Assembly (NCBI GenBank): GCA_027604005.1 | Contig: JADGJT010000289.1 | Coordinates: 1 to 30,642 of the forward strand | Reading direction: 5' to 3' | Source of the DNA: Dinochytrium kinnereticum | Lineage: Eukaryota > Chytridiomycota > Chytridiomycetes > Chytridiales > Chytridiaceae | Length of the DNA stretch: 30,642 nt | Shown here: piece after piece, positions 19,244 to 30,247 of the stretch | How positions within the stretch are numbered: position 1 is the first letter of the stretch | How the letters are laid out: every line of letters begins with the position of its first letter | The notes under the pieces: generated by a model | Told to the model about the DNA's origin: nothing | The model's input: the letters and a program-made list of their open reading frames with translations, nothing else | The model's database searches: none | Made by a program: the position numbers and the translations under genes

Positions 19244-21793
19244 ATGGCTTCATGGACCCGCCTTTCGGCAACCTGCACCCGCTCCATTGCTGTTCATAGG
19301 GCAAGGCTTGTCTCAAACCACCTTACCTCCCTTGCTCCAACGCCCTTCTCATCGATAAGGGTGAGATACAGTTTAGAAATTGGAGGTCATTGCTGACTGG
19401 TTTTTGCGAATGAGAAGATGTCTTCAACGGCCGCAGGAAAACCTGATGACAAGGCTGCTGGGACTGAGGCATCTCAGACCGAGGTCTTGTCGCGACGCCT
19501 TCAGAACCTTCGTGTGTTCATGCTGAACCGACCCAACGCCCTGAACGCTTTAAACCTGAACATGGTGCAGCTAATGACCCCTCAGCTTAAAGTGAGGACA
19601 CTGCTTTCTTTCTTTTTGGTTTTTTGGGTTCCGATTTTTTTCATCTTGTTAATGCTGACCACATCCTTCAGGCCTGGAACGAGTCCGATCTGTCCAAGGT
19701 TATTCTCTTGATGGGTGTTGAGGGATGTCGAGGATTTTGCGCTGGTGGTGATGTGAAGGGTAGGCATTTACATATATATTCTATTTCGTGTGGTTGGCTG
19801 ATATCTCCTTTTGGGTTTACAAAGACATCATTTTGAAGGCTCAGACTAAGAAGCCCGAGGAGGTGGCCAAGGCATTGAAGTTCTTTGAGGAAGAATACAA
19901 GCTTAACCACCTTATTGGAACCCTTAAAAAGCCTTTCATCTCTCTAATGAACGGCATCACCAGTATGTACTTTTGTAGTGCCATTCATCCCTCAGAATCC
20001 CTGCTGAACAAGCTCTTCTTTCATCGAAATTTCGATACTTTAAGTGGGCGGTGGTGTCGGTCTCTCAGTTCACGCTCCTTTCCGTATCGTCACCGAGAAC
20101 ACCCTCTTTGCCATGCCCGAGACTGCTATCGGACTCTTCCCCGATGTTGGTGGGAGTTTCTTCCTTCCCCGGTTGGATGGTGAGCTTGGAACTTACCTTG
20201 GCTTGACTGGATATAGGCTGAAGGGAGAGGAGGTTGTGTGAGTACAATCTATCTACTACCCTTTTCTGTACTTTTTTTCTCCATCGGCTGTATAGGAGAA
20301 TGCTGTCGTGCTGGTGACTTATGGTGATGGCTAATTATGGTTTGCTTTTGTGATTCCTAAGGTACGCTGGTATTGGAACGCATTTCATCCCGTCTGAGAG
20401 GATCCCATCCCTTTTGAACCGATTGGCGGAGATTGAGAGTGATGAGATGGAGGTCATTAACATGGCTTTGGAGGAGTTTGTTGGTGAGTCCTAGCTCTCA
20501 CCACTTTCCCCATTCGCGCCACTAATTAAAACAAAATAGGTGACACCTCTCTCGACGCGTGGAAGAATTGGTCTCTTGGGGGTGATATTGCGAACGCTAT
20601 CAACAGGTGTTTCAAGTTTGACACTATTGAGGAGATCGAGGCGGCTTTGATTGCTGAGGTTCTTGAATGACTCCTTTCTCTGTTTTTTTTTCTTCGTTCT
20701 ATTTTCGTTTTGTTTTTGTTTAGATTTTTTTGCTCAGGGCATGGCAGCATTCAGCTTACATTTTTGGCTTAGGGCGACTCGGTTTGGGCTAAGGAAACTT
20801 TGAAGACTTTGAAGGCGATGTCGCCTACTAGTTTGAAGGTGAGCGTGCTGGTCTTCGTCCAGCTCTTTAAATTGTTGTGGATGAAAGCAGCAGGACTGAT
20901 TAGGATTTCATTTTATTTTTGAAGGTTACCCTAAAGCAACTTCGCAAGGGTCGCGAGTTGGACTTTGCCAGGTGCCTTCAAATGGAGTACTCGGTTGTTC
21001 AGGAGTTTTTGGTAAGGCATTTCGTTGTTTCTCTTTCTCTACCCTCTGCACCTTTTCGACATTCTATTGTAATCTTTCTCACATACTCGACCCTTCGTTT
21101 TTCTCCCAAATGTAAACAACAGCGGACCCCTGACTTTTTCGAAGGCGTCACCGCCAACCTTATCCGCAAGCAAAAGCCCGTCTGGTCCCCCTCCTGGGAA
21201 GAGAAAACTGAGAAGCTGACCCCAACCTACATTGAGAAAACCTATTTCTCCCGCTCCCCCATTTCATCCCAGTCCAACGCTTCCCCTGCAACCTCCTCGA
21301 TCAGCAACAACAGCCGAGTGCCGAAATCGTCGTTGGAGTTTATCAATGATGGGACGTATTATCAGTACCCTCATAAGACCCTCTCGGGATTGCCGACGGA
21401 TAGGGATATTGAGAATGTAATTCAGGGGTTTGTTAGACGTGGGTCAAGGAATGTGGAGTTGACGAAGAATGAGGATGTGGTTAACACGTGAGTTTTGAGG
21501 TTTTGGTTTTGTTGTTTTCATCGATACGTAGAGGGGTTGGGAGGCTTGTTTGTTTCGGAATTTGCTTTGGTCTCCTTTTCATGAACCATGCGCTTACTAT
21601 TTTTCCCCCCTCCTACCGTAGCTTCGTCCACCACTGGGGCGGGTACGATCGTAGCCTTCAAGGCTCCATCTCGTCCATTGACAAGCTCCCTTGGAACATC
21701 ACCATCGAGAACGGGTTTGGTAGGGCCAAGGCGGGTTTGAAGGAGAAGATTGAGAGTTACCTTACGAGGAGGGTTTCGGCACTCAAGGGTTAA
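19244..21793 (+). CDS. EHD3: 3-hydroxyisobutyryl-CoA hydrolase (HIBCH/Ehd3 type), mitochondrial
   Basis: Eleven exons: 19244-19360, 19418-19591, 19672-19759, 19825-19962, 20045-20237, 20362-20483, 20540-20658, 20773-20838, 20925-21011, 21123-21487 and 21622-21793. The frame is continuous at 546 residues. The enzyme hydrolyses 3-hydroxyisobutyryl-CoA in valine breakdown in mitochondria; the yeast homologue Ehd3 is also reported with the small mitoribosomal subunit. The first exon ([20 protein letters not shown]) is Arg/Ser-rich, like a transit peptide. Crotonase-fold motifs are intact: [23 protein letters not shown] (oxyanion hole, about 116-126), [14 protein letters not shown], and [20 protein letters not shown] with catalytic-type E198 and D206. 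The C-terminal third contains a Ser-rich insert (about residues 420-450) and [14 protein letters not shown]. One donor (GTTCTT at 20659) and one acceptor (AAAG at 19824) are weak but needed for frame. An upstream start-like ATG at 19418 would drop the transit peptide. Confidence 0.93.
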
Positions 21794-22040
21794 TCACTTT
21801 TTTGAAACGATTTTTTTATCGGTTGCGGGTTGAGTTTTTTGATGCATTGGGCCTGAAGGGGCCAGGTGGGGGGGGGTGGCTTTCTTTTGTTTTACTTGGT
21901 TCATTTTTAAGTTCGGAGAGGATGCTTCCCTTGTGTCTGTTTGTCGTTATTTTTTGTTTGTTTTTTTGTTTTTTAATGGAGTGAATAGAGCTGCTGTTCA
22001 GTGCTGTTTAACGTTCTACTCGTACGTGCATCCTTTATTT

Positions 22041-22865
22041 TCATCGGTAAGGTTCTGGCCGAATAGCGTAAACAGGTGAAATAACGTAGAACAGGAGCAC
22101 ACCCCCAAGTCCCACTAGAGAAAGTAATGTTGTGAAGAAAACGAATACGATTCTGGGGCCATGAGTTCTATCGACCTTTAGAAAGACAAGATTAAACAAC
22201 GCGTTTGGAGAAAAAGAATTAAAATAAACCTAATGAAGGGGTATAGGATGCAACGTACTTCTGGTATGGGGATGATCTGGCTCCCAACAGGTACGGTTGG
22301 ACTGTACCGGATCGACATGACAACGATGGCCATGATGATGGTTGCAAGAAGGTAGATGGCGCTTTTGAACGAGAAGAAAAGCATATGTATCAGTCAAAGA
22401 AGCAACCAAGCACACCCACCCAGCATTATCACTCCGGCTAACAGAAAGACAAAGAATAGCCATGATGATCCCCACAAAAATGCTCACAAACAACCCCCAC
22501 CCAACCCCCAACACCCTTGTAGCAGGTTTCATGGCATTCAGATTCTCGACAGGCTTCACGATCGTCTCAGCAGTGGAAGTAGGGGAAGAAGTTGAAGAAG
22601 TTGACAACGTGATGGGTTCTTGGATTTGTCTAATTGCGGCATTGTTGCGGATAGTTCTTGTTGCGTTTGCTATGGAGCGTTGGGGCGGTAGGAAGGTTGT
22701 TGCAGGGAGGGAGACGTTTGTGGATGTGATGAGTTGGATGCCTTGGGCGACTGCTGGGTGGGTGAGGAATGAGAGGGTTGCCGCGGCGACTATGAGGAGT
22801 GGAAGAATCGATGACGGGGAAGGACAGCGTCGAGGTGGTGGGGTGGTGGAGGTGGTGATGGGCAT
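22041..22865 (-). CDS. Hypothetical secretory-pathway membrane protein with three C-terminal spans
   Basis: I do not recognise the family. Three exons, 22865-22420, 22361-22259 and 22175-22041, give 227 residues. The N-terminus has a signal-like hydrophobic stretch (ILPLLIVAAATLSFLTHPAVA, about 20-40). A Thr/Ser-rich segment with possible N-glycosylation sites (NVS, NATR) runs to about residue 115. Three hydrophobic spans follow: about 118-140 (FVSIFVGIIMAILCL), 150-166 (AIYLLATIIMAIVVM) and 192-215 (IVFVFFTTLLSLVGLGGVLL). The tail is short (YAIRPEPYR). Both splices preserve frame and restore the second and third spans, which supports the model. A longer open frame upstream (to 22976) would place charged sequence before the signal and is not preferred. 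It converges with the hydrolase gene, 247 nt away. Confidence 0.75.
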
Positions 22866-23129
22866 GTTTGGTGTCGGAGGATTCTTTTGTTTGGATTCGT
22901 GACAATCTGAGTGGGTATAAAGTGTGGCCCCCACCCTCAACTTACCATTAATTTTCTCCCTTTTCCTTCCAACCACCCCCTCCCCTTGAGCCTTCCATCA
23001 CCCCGAGACTCGCCTCGTCCTGTAGCAGCTGGTAAGCGTCCCACCCCACCCCCCTTTCACATTCCTTCTCCCTGGCCCATGGTCGTGCGTGGGTATGTTG
23101 GTGGCAGCAGTGCATGCAGTGCGAGAGCG
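22866..23129. other. Divergent region upstream of the SPB1 leader
   Basis: It holds the promoter of the minus-strand membrane-protein gene and C/T-rich sequence that could be the start of the SPB1 transcript. A strong donor-like GTAAGC at 23032 follows a C/T-rich stretch ending CCTGTAGCAGCTG. Candidate acceptors are TTCTGCAG (ending 23379) and the 23-T tract plus GTAG (ending 23704). Confidence 0.35.
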
Positions 23130-23223
23130 CTGATGAAAGGTCTTGCCCGATGACGACAAAATAGATAGGGACAAATGAAATCTGTGATTACTTATCTAAT
23201 ACGGTGAACAATCCCTGATGGGC
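23130..23223 (+). ncRNA. Candidate box C/D snoRNA guiding 25S/28S rRNA 2'-O-methylation
   Basis: A D box CTGA at 23215-23218 is immediately preceded by GGTGAACAATCC (23203-23214). That sequence is the exact complement of GGATTGTTCACC, a conserved stretch of large-subunit rRNA that I recall from eukaryotic 25S/28S sequences. A C box core TGATGA lies at 23131-23136; a second C-like CGATGAC lies at 23148-23154. With the latter, GCCC (23145-23148) and GGGC (23220-23223) would form a 4-bp terminal stem, giving a 79-nt RNA. The fifth base upstream of the D box pairs with the second U of GGAUUG, which would be the methylated base. It lies between a GTAAGC donor (23032) and possible acceptors, so it may be intronic in the SPB1 leader. 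The guide match is strong; the C box and stem are imperfect. Confidence 0.5.
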
Positions 23224-23678
23224 TGCCCTTTCAACCGTCTGCTGCTGCTCGTCTGCTTGCGCATTCTCCTCTCTCTTGAGATTGGAAGAGTGCTGCCACC
23301 GTCGCATTCACGGCCGTGGCTGCCAAAAGTTTCTTTGAACGAGACAGGGACTAACGAGCCTTTCTTTTGTTTTCTGCAGACTTATCGGCGGGGAACGGCT
23401 ATTTCGTACTTTTTTCTTGACTTTTCTTTCCCCTTTTCTCTGATCTTGTGGTTCTGTCGTCGGTCAACTTGTGCTTGAAATGCAAAATAAAACATCTGAA
23501 TATTTACTCCTCTCAATCAAGTCTTTGGCAGTTGAATGTGCAGTGTCCAGTCCAGTCCAGTGTCGATGTGAATGAAGGAACGGCCTGCGGAGTTGAAGGC
23601 AAGCAAATGATGCCTCTCGAGACTGACGACGATTCCATTGAGACGTTACCAGTTGAAGCCTGCATTTATGACAAACCC

Positions 23679-23704
23679 TTTTTTTTTTTTTTTTTTTTTT
23701 TGTA
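23679..23704 (+). promoter_or_regulatory. 23-T pyrimidine tract and GTAG, possible leader-intron acceptor
   Basis: An unbroken run of 23 T (23679-23701) is followed by GTAG, 146 nt upstream of the SPB1 start codon. It looks like a very strong polypyrimidine tract with a 3' splice site. Together with the donor at 23032 it could define a 5' UTR intron. A simple homopolymer is the alternative. Confidence 0.4.
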
Positions 23705-23849
23705 GAACGAAGGCAGCTCAACAGACAGACGATCACCCTCGTCACCAGCAGCGACCACCTCCACCAGCAGTCACCAGCATCGCAGCGTCAACAGACACAC
23801 ACCGCATCACCCTTAGAGCCGCAGCGCATCACCAGCACCAGCCGCAGTC

Positions 23850-26800
23850 ATGGCCATCAAGAAGAAGTACGCCAAAGGGCGTCTGGACAAGTACTACCAC
23901 ATGGCTAAGGAGCAGGGCTACAGAGCACGTTCAGCCTTCAAGCTTATCCAGATGAACAAGAAGTACAACTTTTTGGAAAAGGCAAAGGTTTGCGTGGATC
24001 TTTGTGCCGCTCCTGGAGGTTGGCTTCAGGTTGCTGCAAAGTACATGCCGAGACCGAGTATCATTATTGGTGAGGAATTCTTGTTGCTGCTGTTGTTCTT
24101 GCTGGATGTGTATATTGTTCTGCTGTCGTTGAAGGGTGTTGTTTGATGCTAAGCGCCGTCTTTTTTTTTGTTGTTGTTGTTGTTGTTGCTCTTGAATAGG
24201 TGTTGACTTGGCACCAATTAAACCCATTCCTGGTGTGATCACACATGTCGAGGATATCACGACAAGTAAATGCAGAGCTACCTTGAAGAGTGAGCTGAAA
24301 ACGTGGAAGGTCGATGTGTGAGTATCATCATTTTTTGGTTGGACTTAGACGAAAAGTGAGCAAGCAAACCCGCTTGCGTCAACTCCCATTCAATCTCTCC
24401 GTGCTCAACATGTTTTCTCCATCTCCAGATTCCTTCACGATGGTGCCCCTAACGTCGGTATTGCATGGGTGCAAGATGCCTTTGCTCAATCTGAGCTAAC
24501 CCTCTCCGCCCTCAAACTCGCCACTGAGTTCCTTGTCCCTGGAGGAACCTTCATCTCCAAAGTGTTTCGATCCAAAGACTACAATAAGCTCATGTGGGTA
24601 TTCAATCAACTCTTTAAGAGCGTTGAGGCCACGAAACCCGCTTCCTCGCGTAACGTCTCTGCTGAAATCTTCGTCATCTGCCGAGACTTCATTGCGCCAA
24701 AGAAGATTGACCCAAAGCTTTTGGATGCAAAGTTTGTATTTAAGGAGGTTGATGACGATTATGAGGAGATGGATGATAAGAAGAAGAAGGAAATGCAGGG
24801 GGCTATTTTGAACGATTTGTTCCACCCTGAGGTTTGTTCTAATATCTTCTTTGAAAACAATTATGCGTCGACCAACACGAGCTCTAAACTTTTCTTGATG
24901 CAGAAAAAACGAAGGCACCGTGACGGTTATGCCGATGGCGCGACGATGCTCCACGTCACCCACGACGTCTCAGATTTCATTCGCAAGGTCGAGTTCGTTC
25001 AAATGCTTGCACGGTCCAACCAGATTGTTTTCCCCAAAGACGAGGAGTCCCAGATGATAAAAAAGCACCCCGCGACGACGGAAGAGATTCTTGAGTACTT
25101 TCAAGATTTGAGGGTGCTTGGGAAGAGGGAATTTAAGGAGATTATAAGGTGGAGGGACATTGTAAGGGATACTATGGGGTTGAATCCCGTAAAAGATAAG
25201 AAGGAGGAAGAGGAGGAGCCTGCAAAGCCCAAGACTCCAGAAGAGGAAGCTGAAGCTTTAGCCCTTGAGGTAAGTTTTTCTTGAGCACAGGTCCATTTTA
25301 TTTAGTATTTTTAACCTATTCACTCGATTAACCGTCTCGTCACATCTAATCGACAAAAGCTATCTACCCAAGCCGCAGAAATGGAAGCCGAGCTAAGGCG
25401 GGACAAGCGTAAAGCCCGTGAACGCAAGGCAAAGCAGCTGATCCGTATGCGCCTCGGGATGGAGACACCCCACGATATCGGTCTTGAGGTCGACAGTGGT
25501 ATGGGAGATGCCATTTACAACGAAGGCCAGGATGAAGACGACGAGTCTGCGCGCATTGTGATTCGAAAGAGGAAGCCTGTTGAGGGGGCTTTGCCTGCGA
25601 TTGTGGAGGATGATGATGCGGAGGACGACGAGGAGGATGAGGATGATGAGGATGATGAGGATGAGGCTTTGATGAAGCTTCGTGAGAAGGAGATCAATAG
25701 CCTGTGAGTTTTCTCTTCTCGTTTTTGTTTTACAGGGGTTCAACGTTTAACAAGCATTCCCTTTCTCGTATTATAGTTACGAAGTCTATGAAGAACGTAA
25801 AGCCGTCCAAAATCCTAAAGCTGCCAAACGTCGCGAGAAGCAGGGTGGTAAAGAGTTTGAAGAATGGTACGGCATCGAATGGGAAGAAAAGCAAAAGCAG
25901 AAAGACATGAAGCGAAAGCGTGGAGACGGTGAAAGTGGTAGCGCATCCGATGATTCTGATTACACAGACTCTGAGGATGATTCTGAAATGGATGAGGAGA
26001 AGGATGATGAGACAAAGCAGCTGTCTAATACTGCTAGCATGTTTTTCAAGAACTCGCTATTTGAGGGGATTGAGGATACAGGGAAGAAGGGGAAGAAGGG
26101 GAAGAAAGGGGGTCTGTTCTCGAAGGATATTGAAAAGGCTTTCTCCGATTCTGAGTCAGATGAGGAGGATTATAAGCCAAAGAAAAAGTGTGAGTGGTTG
26201 TTGTTTTCCCCCTTCTGTTTGCTCATAAATGCCACTCTGCACTCTGCACTCGATCTTTTCTAACCCTTCGAAAAAAAAAAAGTGAAAATGGTCAAAGGCG
26301 AGGAAGACGACGATGAAGACGACGGTCCCAAATCCCGCAGCGGCTTTGAAATCGCCCCCCGCGTAGATGACGACCCCAGCAACAACGTGAACGACTTTGT
26401 GATCGACTCTGCTCAAAAATACGCCATGGCCGAACAACTCCTTCAAAAAGGATCCCGACGCGACCTGATCGATGACGCCTTTAACCGATACACCTTCAAT
26501 GACCCCGATGGCGTCCCAGAATGGTTTTTGAGCGACGAGTCACGTCACAACAAGCGTCACCTGCCTATTACCAAAGAGGCTGTTCAGATCATGAAGGCGC
26601 GGATGAGGGCGCTTGACGCTCGACCTATCAAGAAGGTTGCGGAGGCGAAGTTTAGACAGAAACTTAAGGCGGATAATCGTTTGAAGAAGGCTTTGAAGAA
26701 GGCTTCGGCTGTCGCGGATGATGAGGACGTTCCTGATAAGCAGAAGTTGAGGGATGCCAGTAAGATTATGCAGAAGGCCCTTGTGAAGAAGAAGAAGAGG

Positions 26801-27033
26801 CCTGAGATGGTTGTTGCGAGGAATATGAATAGGGGGCTGAAGGGGAGACCTAAGGGTGTTAAGGGACGGTATAAGGTACGCTAAGTTTATTGCTTTATTT
26901 ATTCCGACACTTTCCCTCAATATGTTCTAAAGTATCTCCCTTTTCTAAGATGGTGGATGGTGTTACGAAGAAAGAGAAGCGTGCGGAGAAGAGCAGAGAG
27001 AAGAGGAACAAGAAGGGTGGTGGCCGACGATAA
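23850..27033 (+). CDS. SPB1: AdoMet-dependent rRNA methyltransferase Spb1 (FtsJ type)
   Basis: Eight exons: 23850-24069, 24200-24317, 24429-24831, 24904-25269, 25360-25703, 25777-26189, 26283-26875 and 26950-27033. They give 846 residues, against about 840 in yeast. Spb1 is a nucleolar 60S-assembly factor that 2'-O-methylates the A-loop guanosine of 25S rRNA. The FtsJ domain (1-205) has the K-D-K-E tetrad visible as K31 (SAFKL), D117 (HDGAPN), K157 (FISKVF) and E192 (NVSAEIF). The SAM site is [14 protein letters not shown]. The middle is strongly acidic and basic by turns, with D/E runs. The Spb1 C-terminal domain covers the last 200 residues ([44 protein letters not shown]), ending in a Lys/Arg-rich nucleolar tail. 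The intron 24832-24903 is 72 nt without a stop, so retention would insert 24 residues. Confidence 0.96.
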
Positions 27034-27448
27034 ATTGTTTTCAGTACATCTTTCCCACTCCATATTCACACCTTCCATAATTATCTTCCCCCCTATCTTT
27101 TCCAATCGTTCTGCTTGTTTTTTTGTCTTTCTGCCTTGCCTTCAAGCTTTCCGTCGTTTGTGTCCTTTTTCCCTTGGCTTTGTAGTTGATTTCCCTGCAC
27201 CCACAGCGAATGTTAGTAGGAGAGGCAGAACTAATAAATGTTGCCGCGCGTGTATGCGCAGGATGATGATGATGATATTTACTACGTGACCTTGTTTATC
27301 TGCTGCTGCATTGCTGATTGAGATGCCAGTAGCTTGAAAGGACAGCAAAGAAACAAAGGAAGTCATGCAACAATAAATGTATGAAATCTGATTTTTTATT
27401 TTTGGACTCAGAGCAAAAAAACGGACACTTCAAGAGCAGCCCAACCCC
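27034..27448. other. Intergenic between SPB1 and MDM34
   Basis: About 415 nt, T-rich at first (SPB1 3' flank), then the MDM34 promoter. A (GAT)n run near 27262-27277 is the only low-complexity feature. No other gene was recognised. Confidence 0.5.
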
Positions 27449-30247
27449 ATGTCCTTCAAGGTAAGCGCATCGCTCGAGCAGAGCCACCAGCAGAGGAGGA
27501 AGGGCAGCATGAGAAGCCATCCCTTAGCTTCCGTACGAGGACTGGCCGAAAAACAGACTTTGGTTGCCTTCAGCATGCTTGACACAAACAATCTAAACTC
27601 AACTCTTGTTCCCCTTCATTCACTTACAATCATCGGTCCGTCTTCGCTCGAATGAATGAAACCAGGTCAATTGGCCGCGGTTCTCTGCGGACTTTCTGGC
27701 GAAAGCGAGAGAGCAGCTGACGACTGCGTTGAACAAGGGGGATAAGCCGGCCAACATTGTTGATCACATTGTGGTGAAGGAGTTGAACATGGGGACAAAG
27801 GTTGGTTCAAAAACAAAAACTCCATCCTGGTTCCTTTTTTCCATTGCTATATGAAGCGTTCCATGATGAAAAGGAAATAGCAGGAAGCCAGATGCTGATC
27901 CGTTTTTGTTGTTTTTTTTCGGTTGGCAGCCACCCGAACTGGAGATTCTGGAGATTGGTGAACTCGCTGAGGAGCGGTTTCGTGGGATCTTCAAGCTTGT
28001 TTACTCTGGGGATGCTTATGTGGTCCTCCAAACCAAAGTTCAGGTAGACCACTTGATCACTCCGCAAGTCGGCTAAATGCTATCCTAGGCCAACCCCCTC
28101 AACCTCCCCAAACAACACCTAAAAATCGGTCACCGCCCCGGCATGCTCGCCGCCAATCTCCCCCTTATTGTCCCCATGCGACTAAGAATAAGCAACTTGA
28201 AGCTTCGAGGCATCATTGTGCTGGTTGTGGATAAAGTCCGTGGGATCACCCTGGTTTTCAAGAATGACCCACTTGAAAGAGTGGATGTGAATTCGACGTT
28301 TGATAATATTCCGAACATCAGGAGGTTCTTGCAGACGCAGATTGAGGGACAGCTGAGAAAGATGTTTCAGGATGATTTGCCTTTGTTGATTCATAACTTG
28401 TCTTTGGAGTTAATTCAGAAGAAGGAAGATGAGGGGAAGACGCCGGTGTCAGGTTCGTAGTTCTTTCCTTGATTTTTGTGCTCAATCTTCTTGCTATCTC
28501 TATTCGTCCTTTACCTTGCGGTGGGATTTTCCCGCCCATCTATCTACCTTTGAACGAAACGAAACTATACAACTTAACATAGAAAACATTCCCAAAAACA
28601 GTTACCGGTCACGACCCCCTCTCTCCGGCCCCCGAACCCCGCGACCCCATCGATGAAGAGCGAGAAACATTTATGATCAACCGTCCCCACATGCAAAAAT
28701 GGATTGGCAATGAGTACATAGAGTTTGGAGATGGCGGGTACTCTTCTGATGGGGATGCTCAGAATTATGGTTACGTGTTGTATCGGAGTCTCGTTTCTTC
28801 TGAGAAGGCTACTGTTGGGTTACAGGCTGTTGCTGGGGTGACGGAGAGCCCGGAGGAGGAGGAGGCGTTGGGGAAAAGGAGTGTGTTTCGGGCAAAGGTT
28901 ACTTTGCCTGGGAGCGTTTCGCAAACTGTGGTTGTTGGGGATAGATTGGCGAGTCCTAGTGAACGTGAGCTATTCTCCTTTCCTTTGATTCAGGCTCCTA
29001 ATGCTTCTTTCGACTTTACTCCAGTCTCCGAAGTCCGTGTGGCTAGAAGACAGTCGTCCATCTCAGAATCTGGTGCCTCCATTCGGCGAGGTCCTCACCC
29101 CAAAGGCCCATCCTCAGATACAACCTTCCCTAGTCCCTCCGCTGGAATCTTCACCCGTCTTCACCGTCCGTCCCAGCTTGCACCTCACCACGCAGCCTCT
29201 GTTAAATCCGCTCCAGGAGCTAATGGGTTCCCCGATCATGGCTCTGATATCTCAGATGACACCACGTCAACACTTAGCGTTCAAAGTTCACCTGCACCTG
29301 CCCCGCATCATTTTCATCATTCTCATCATATGCATCATCATCGGACTGTCATCGAACCTACCTCGCCTTCAAATTATAGGGGGGGGCCTGGGGTGGTTAT
29401 GGCATCGTCTGCGTCGTCTTCGTATTATCACCATCATCATCACCCTCACGCTCCTGCCGAGGAGATTACTGAGCAAGTCGTTCTTCAACCTTCCGATAAT
29501 GAGGTCGCAGCTCATCTGGCAAGTTTGATGCACGCCAACCACACCATGTCACCATACACTCAACACCCTGAACATACAACCTTCCGAACCTTCCCTCACA
29601 CTCAACCTCGATCACCCGTATCCTTGTCATCTGCATCTCATCATCATCACCATCATCATCATCATCAGGGTGGAGGTAGTGGAGTAGCTGGAAGAAGAAG
29701 AGTTGGGACCAGAACCATAAGGAAGTTGAGGTTACCTGATGGGATTGTTGTCCCAGGGTTGACCACTGCGTCACCTTCGCCATCGCCTTCTTCGGCAGGG
29801 TTGGATCGACTATCGAGATCTACCCCTGGGTCGAGGTCAGGGTCGAGAGCGTCCTCATCGATAGTCTCACCACCAGGATCCTTGCCAGGGAAGAAGGTTG
29901 GCCCGCCAGTCTCGTCGCCACCGTCAGCCTCAGCTTCCACGTCTGCCTCTGCCTCGTTATCACCTCTCCCCACCACTCCGTCTCCGCGCCCACCCTCTGC
30001 ATCATCAGCGGCTTCAACGACATCCACAAAAGTTCCGGGAGCGAGATCAAGCGGATCGTTAGCCTCCATTAAGGCCAAGGTTGCTGCGGCGGTCGTTACG
30101 GCTTCTTCGTCTTCGAGCTCGGCTTCGTCGTCAGGGTCGACATCTTCAGGGTCTTCTGGAACGACGGTGGTGCAGGTTGAAGGTGCTGGAGTGGTTGGAC
30201 TTCCGGTTGTTCCCAAGATTCCGCAGGTTACGGTTTCTGGGGCTTGA
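27449..30247 (+). CDS. MDM34: Mdm34, ERMES complex subunit (SMP domain)
   Basis: Five exons: 27449-27460, 27666-27800, 27930-28043, 28089-28452 and 28602-30247, giving 756 residues. Mdm34 is the mitochondrial outer-membrane subunit of the ER-mitochondria encounter structure, which tethers the two organelles and moves phospholipids. The first coding exon is only 12 nt (MSFK), matching the conserved MSF start of the family. The SMP lipid-transfer domain (about 1-220) is well preserved: [53 protein letters not shown], then [18 protein letters not shown] and the [14 protein letters not shown] end. It is followed by [13 protein letters not shown]. The remaining 450 residues are low-complexity: His-rich runs (up to nine His), Ser/Pro-rich and Ser/Ala/Thr-rich. 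The protein is longer than yeast Mdm34 (about 460). Exon phases all agree. Confidence 0.94.
29300..29675 (+). repeat. His-codon (CAT/CAC) low-complexity tracts in MDM34
   Basis: Three CAT/CAC-rich clusters lie within the last MDM34 exon, near 29307-29345, 29429-29450 and 29637-29669. They encode His-rich runs separated by Ser/Pro-rich sequence. Such trinucleotide runs are length-variable and may be metal-binding or simply disordered. Confidence 0.8.

Noticed and set aside
22866..22976. Upstream extension of the membrane protein (start at 22976)
   Set aside because: It adds a charged 37-residue segment before the signal-like stretch; the ATG at 22865 gives a normal signal peptide.
27255..27330. 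TGATGA...CTGA arrangement resembling a C/D snoRNA
   Set aside because: The TGATGA is part of a simple (GAT)n run, and the bases before CTGA show no rRNA match that I recognise.
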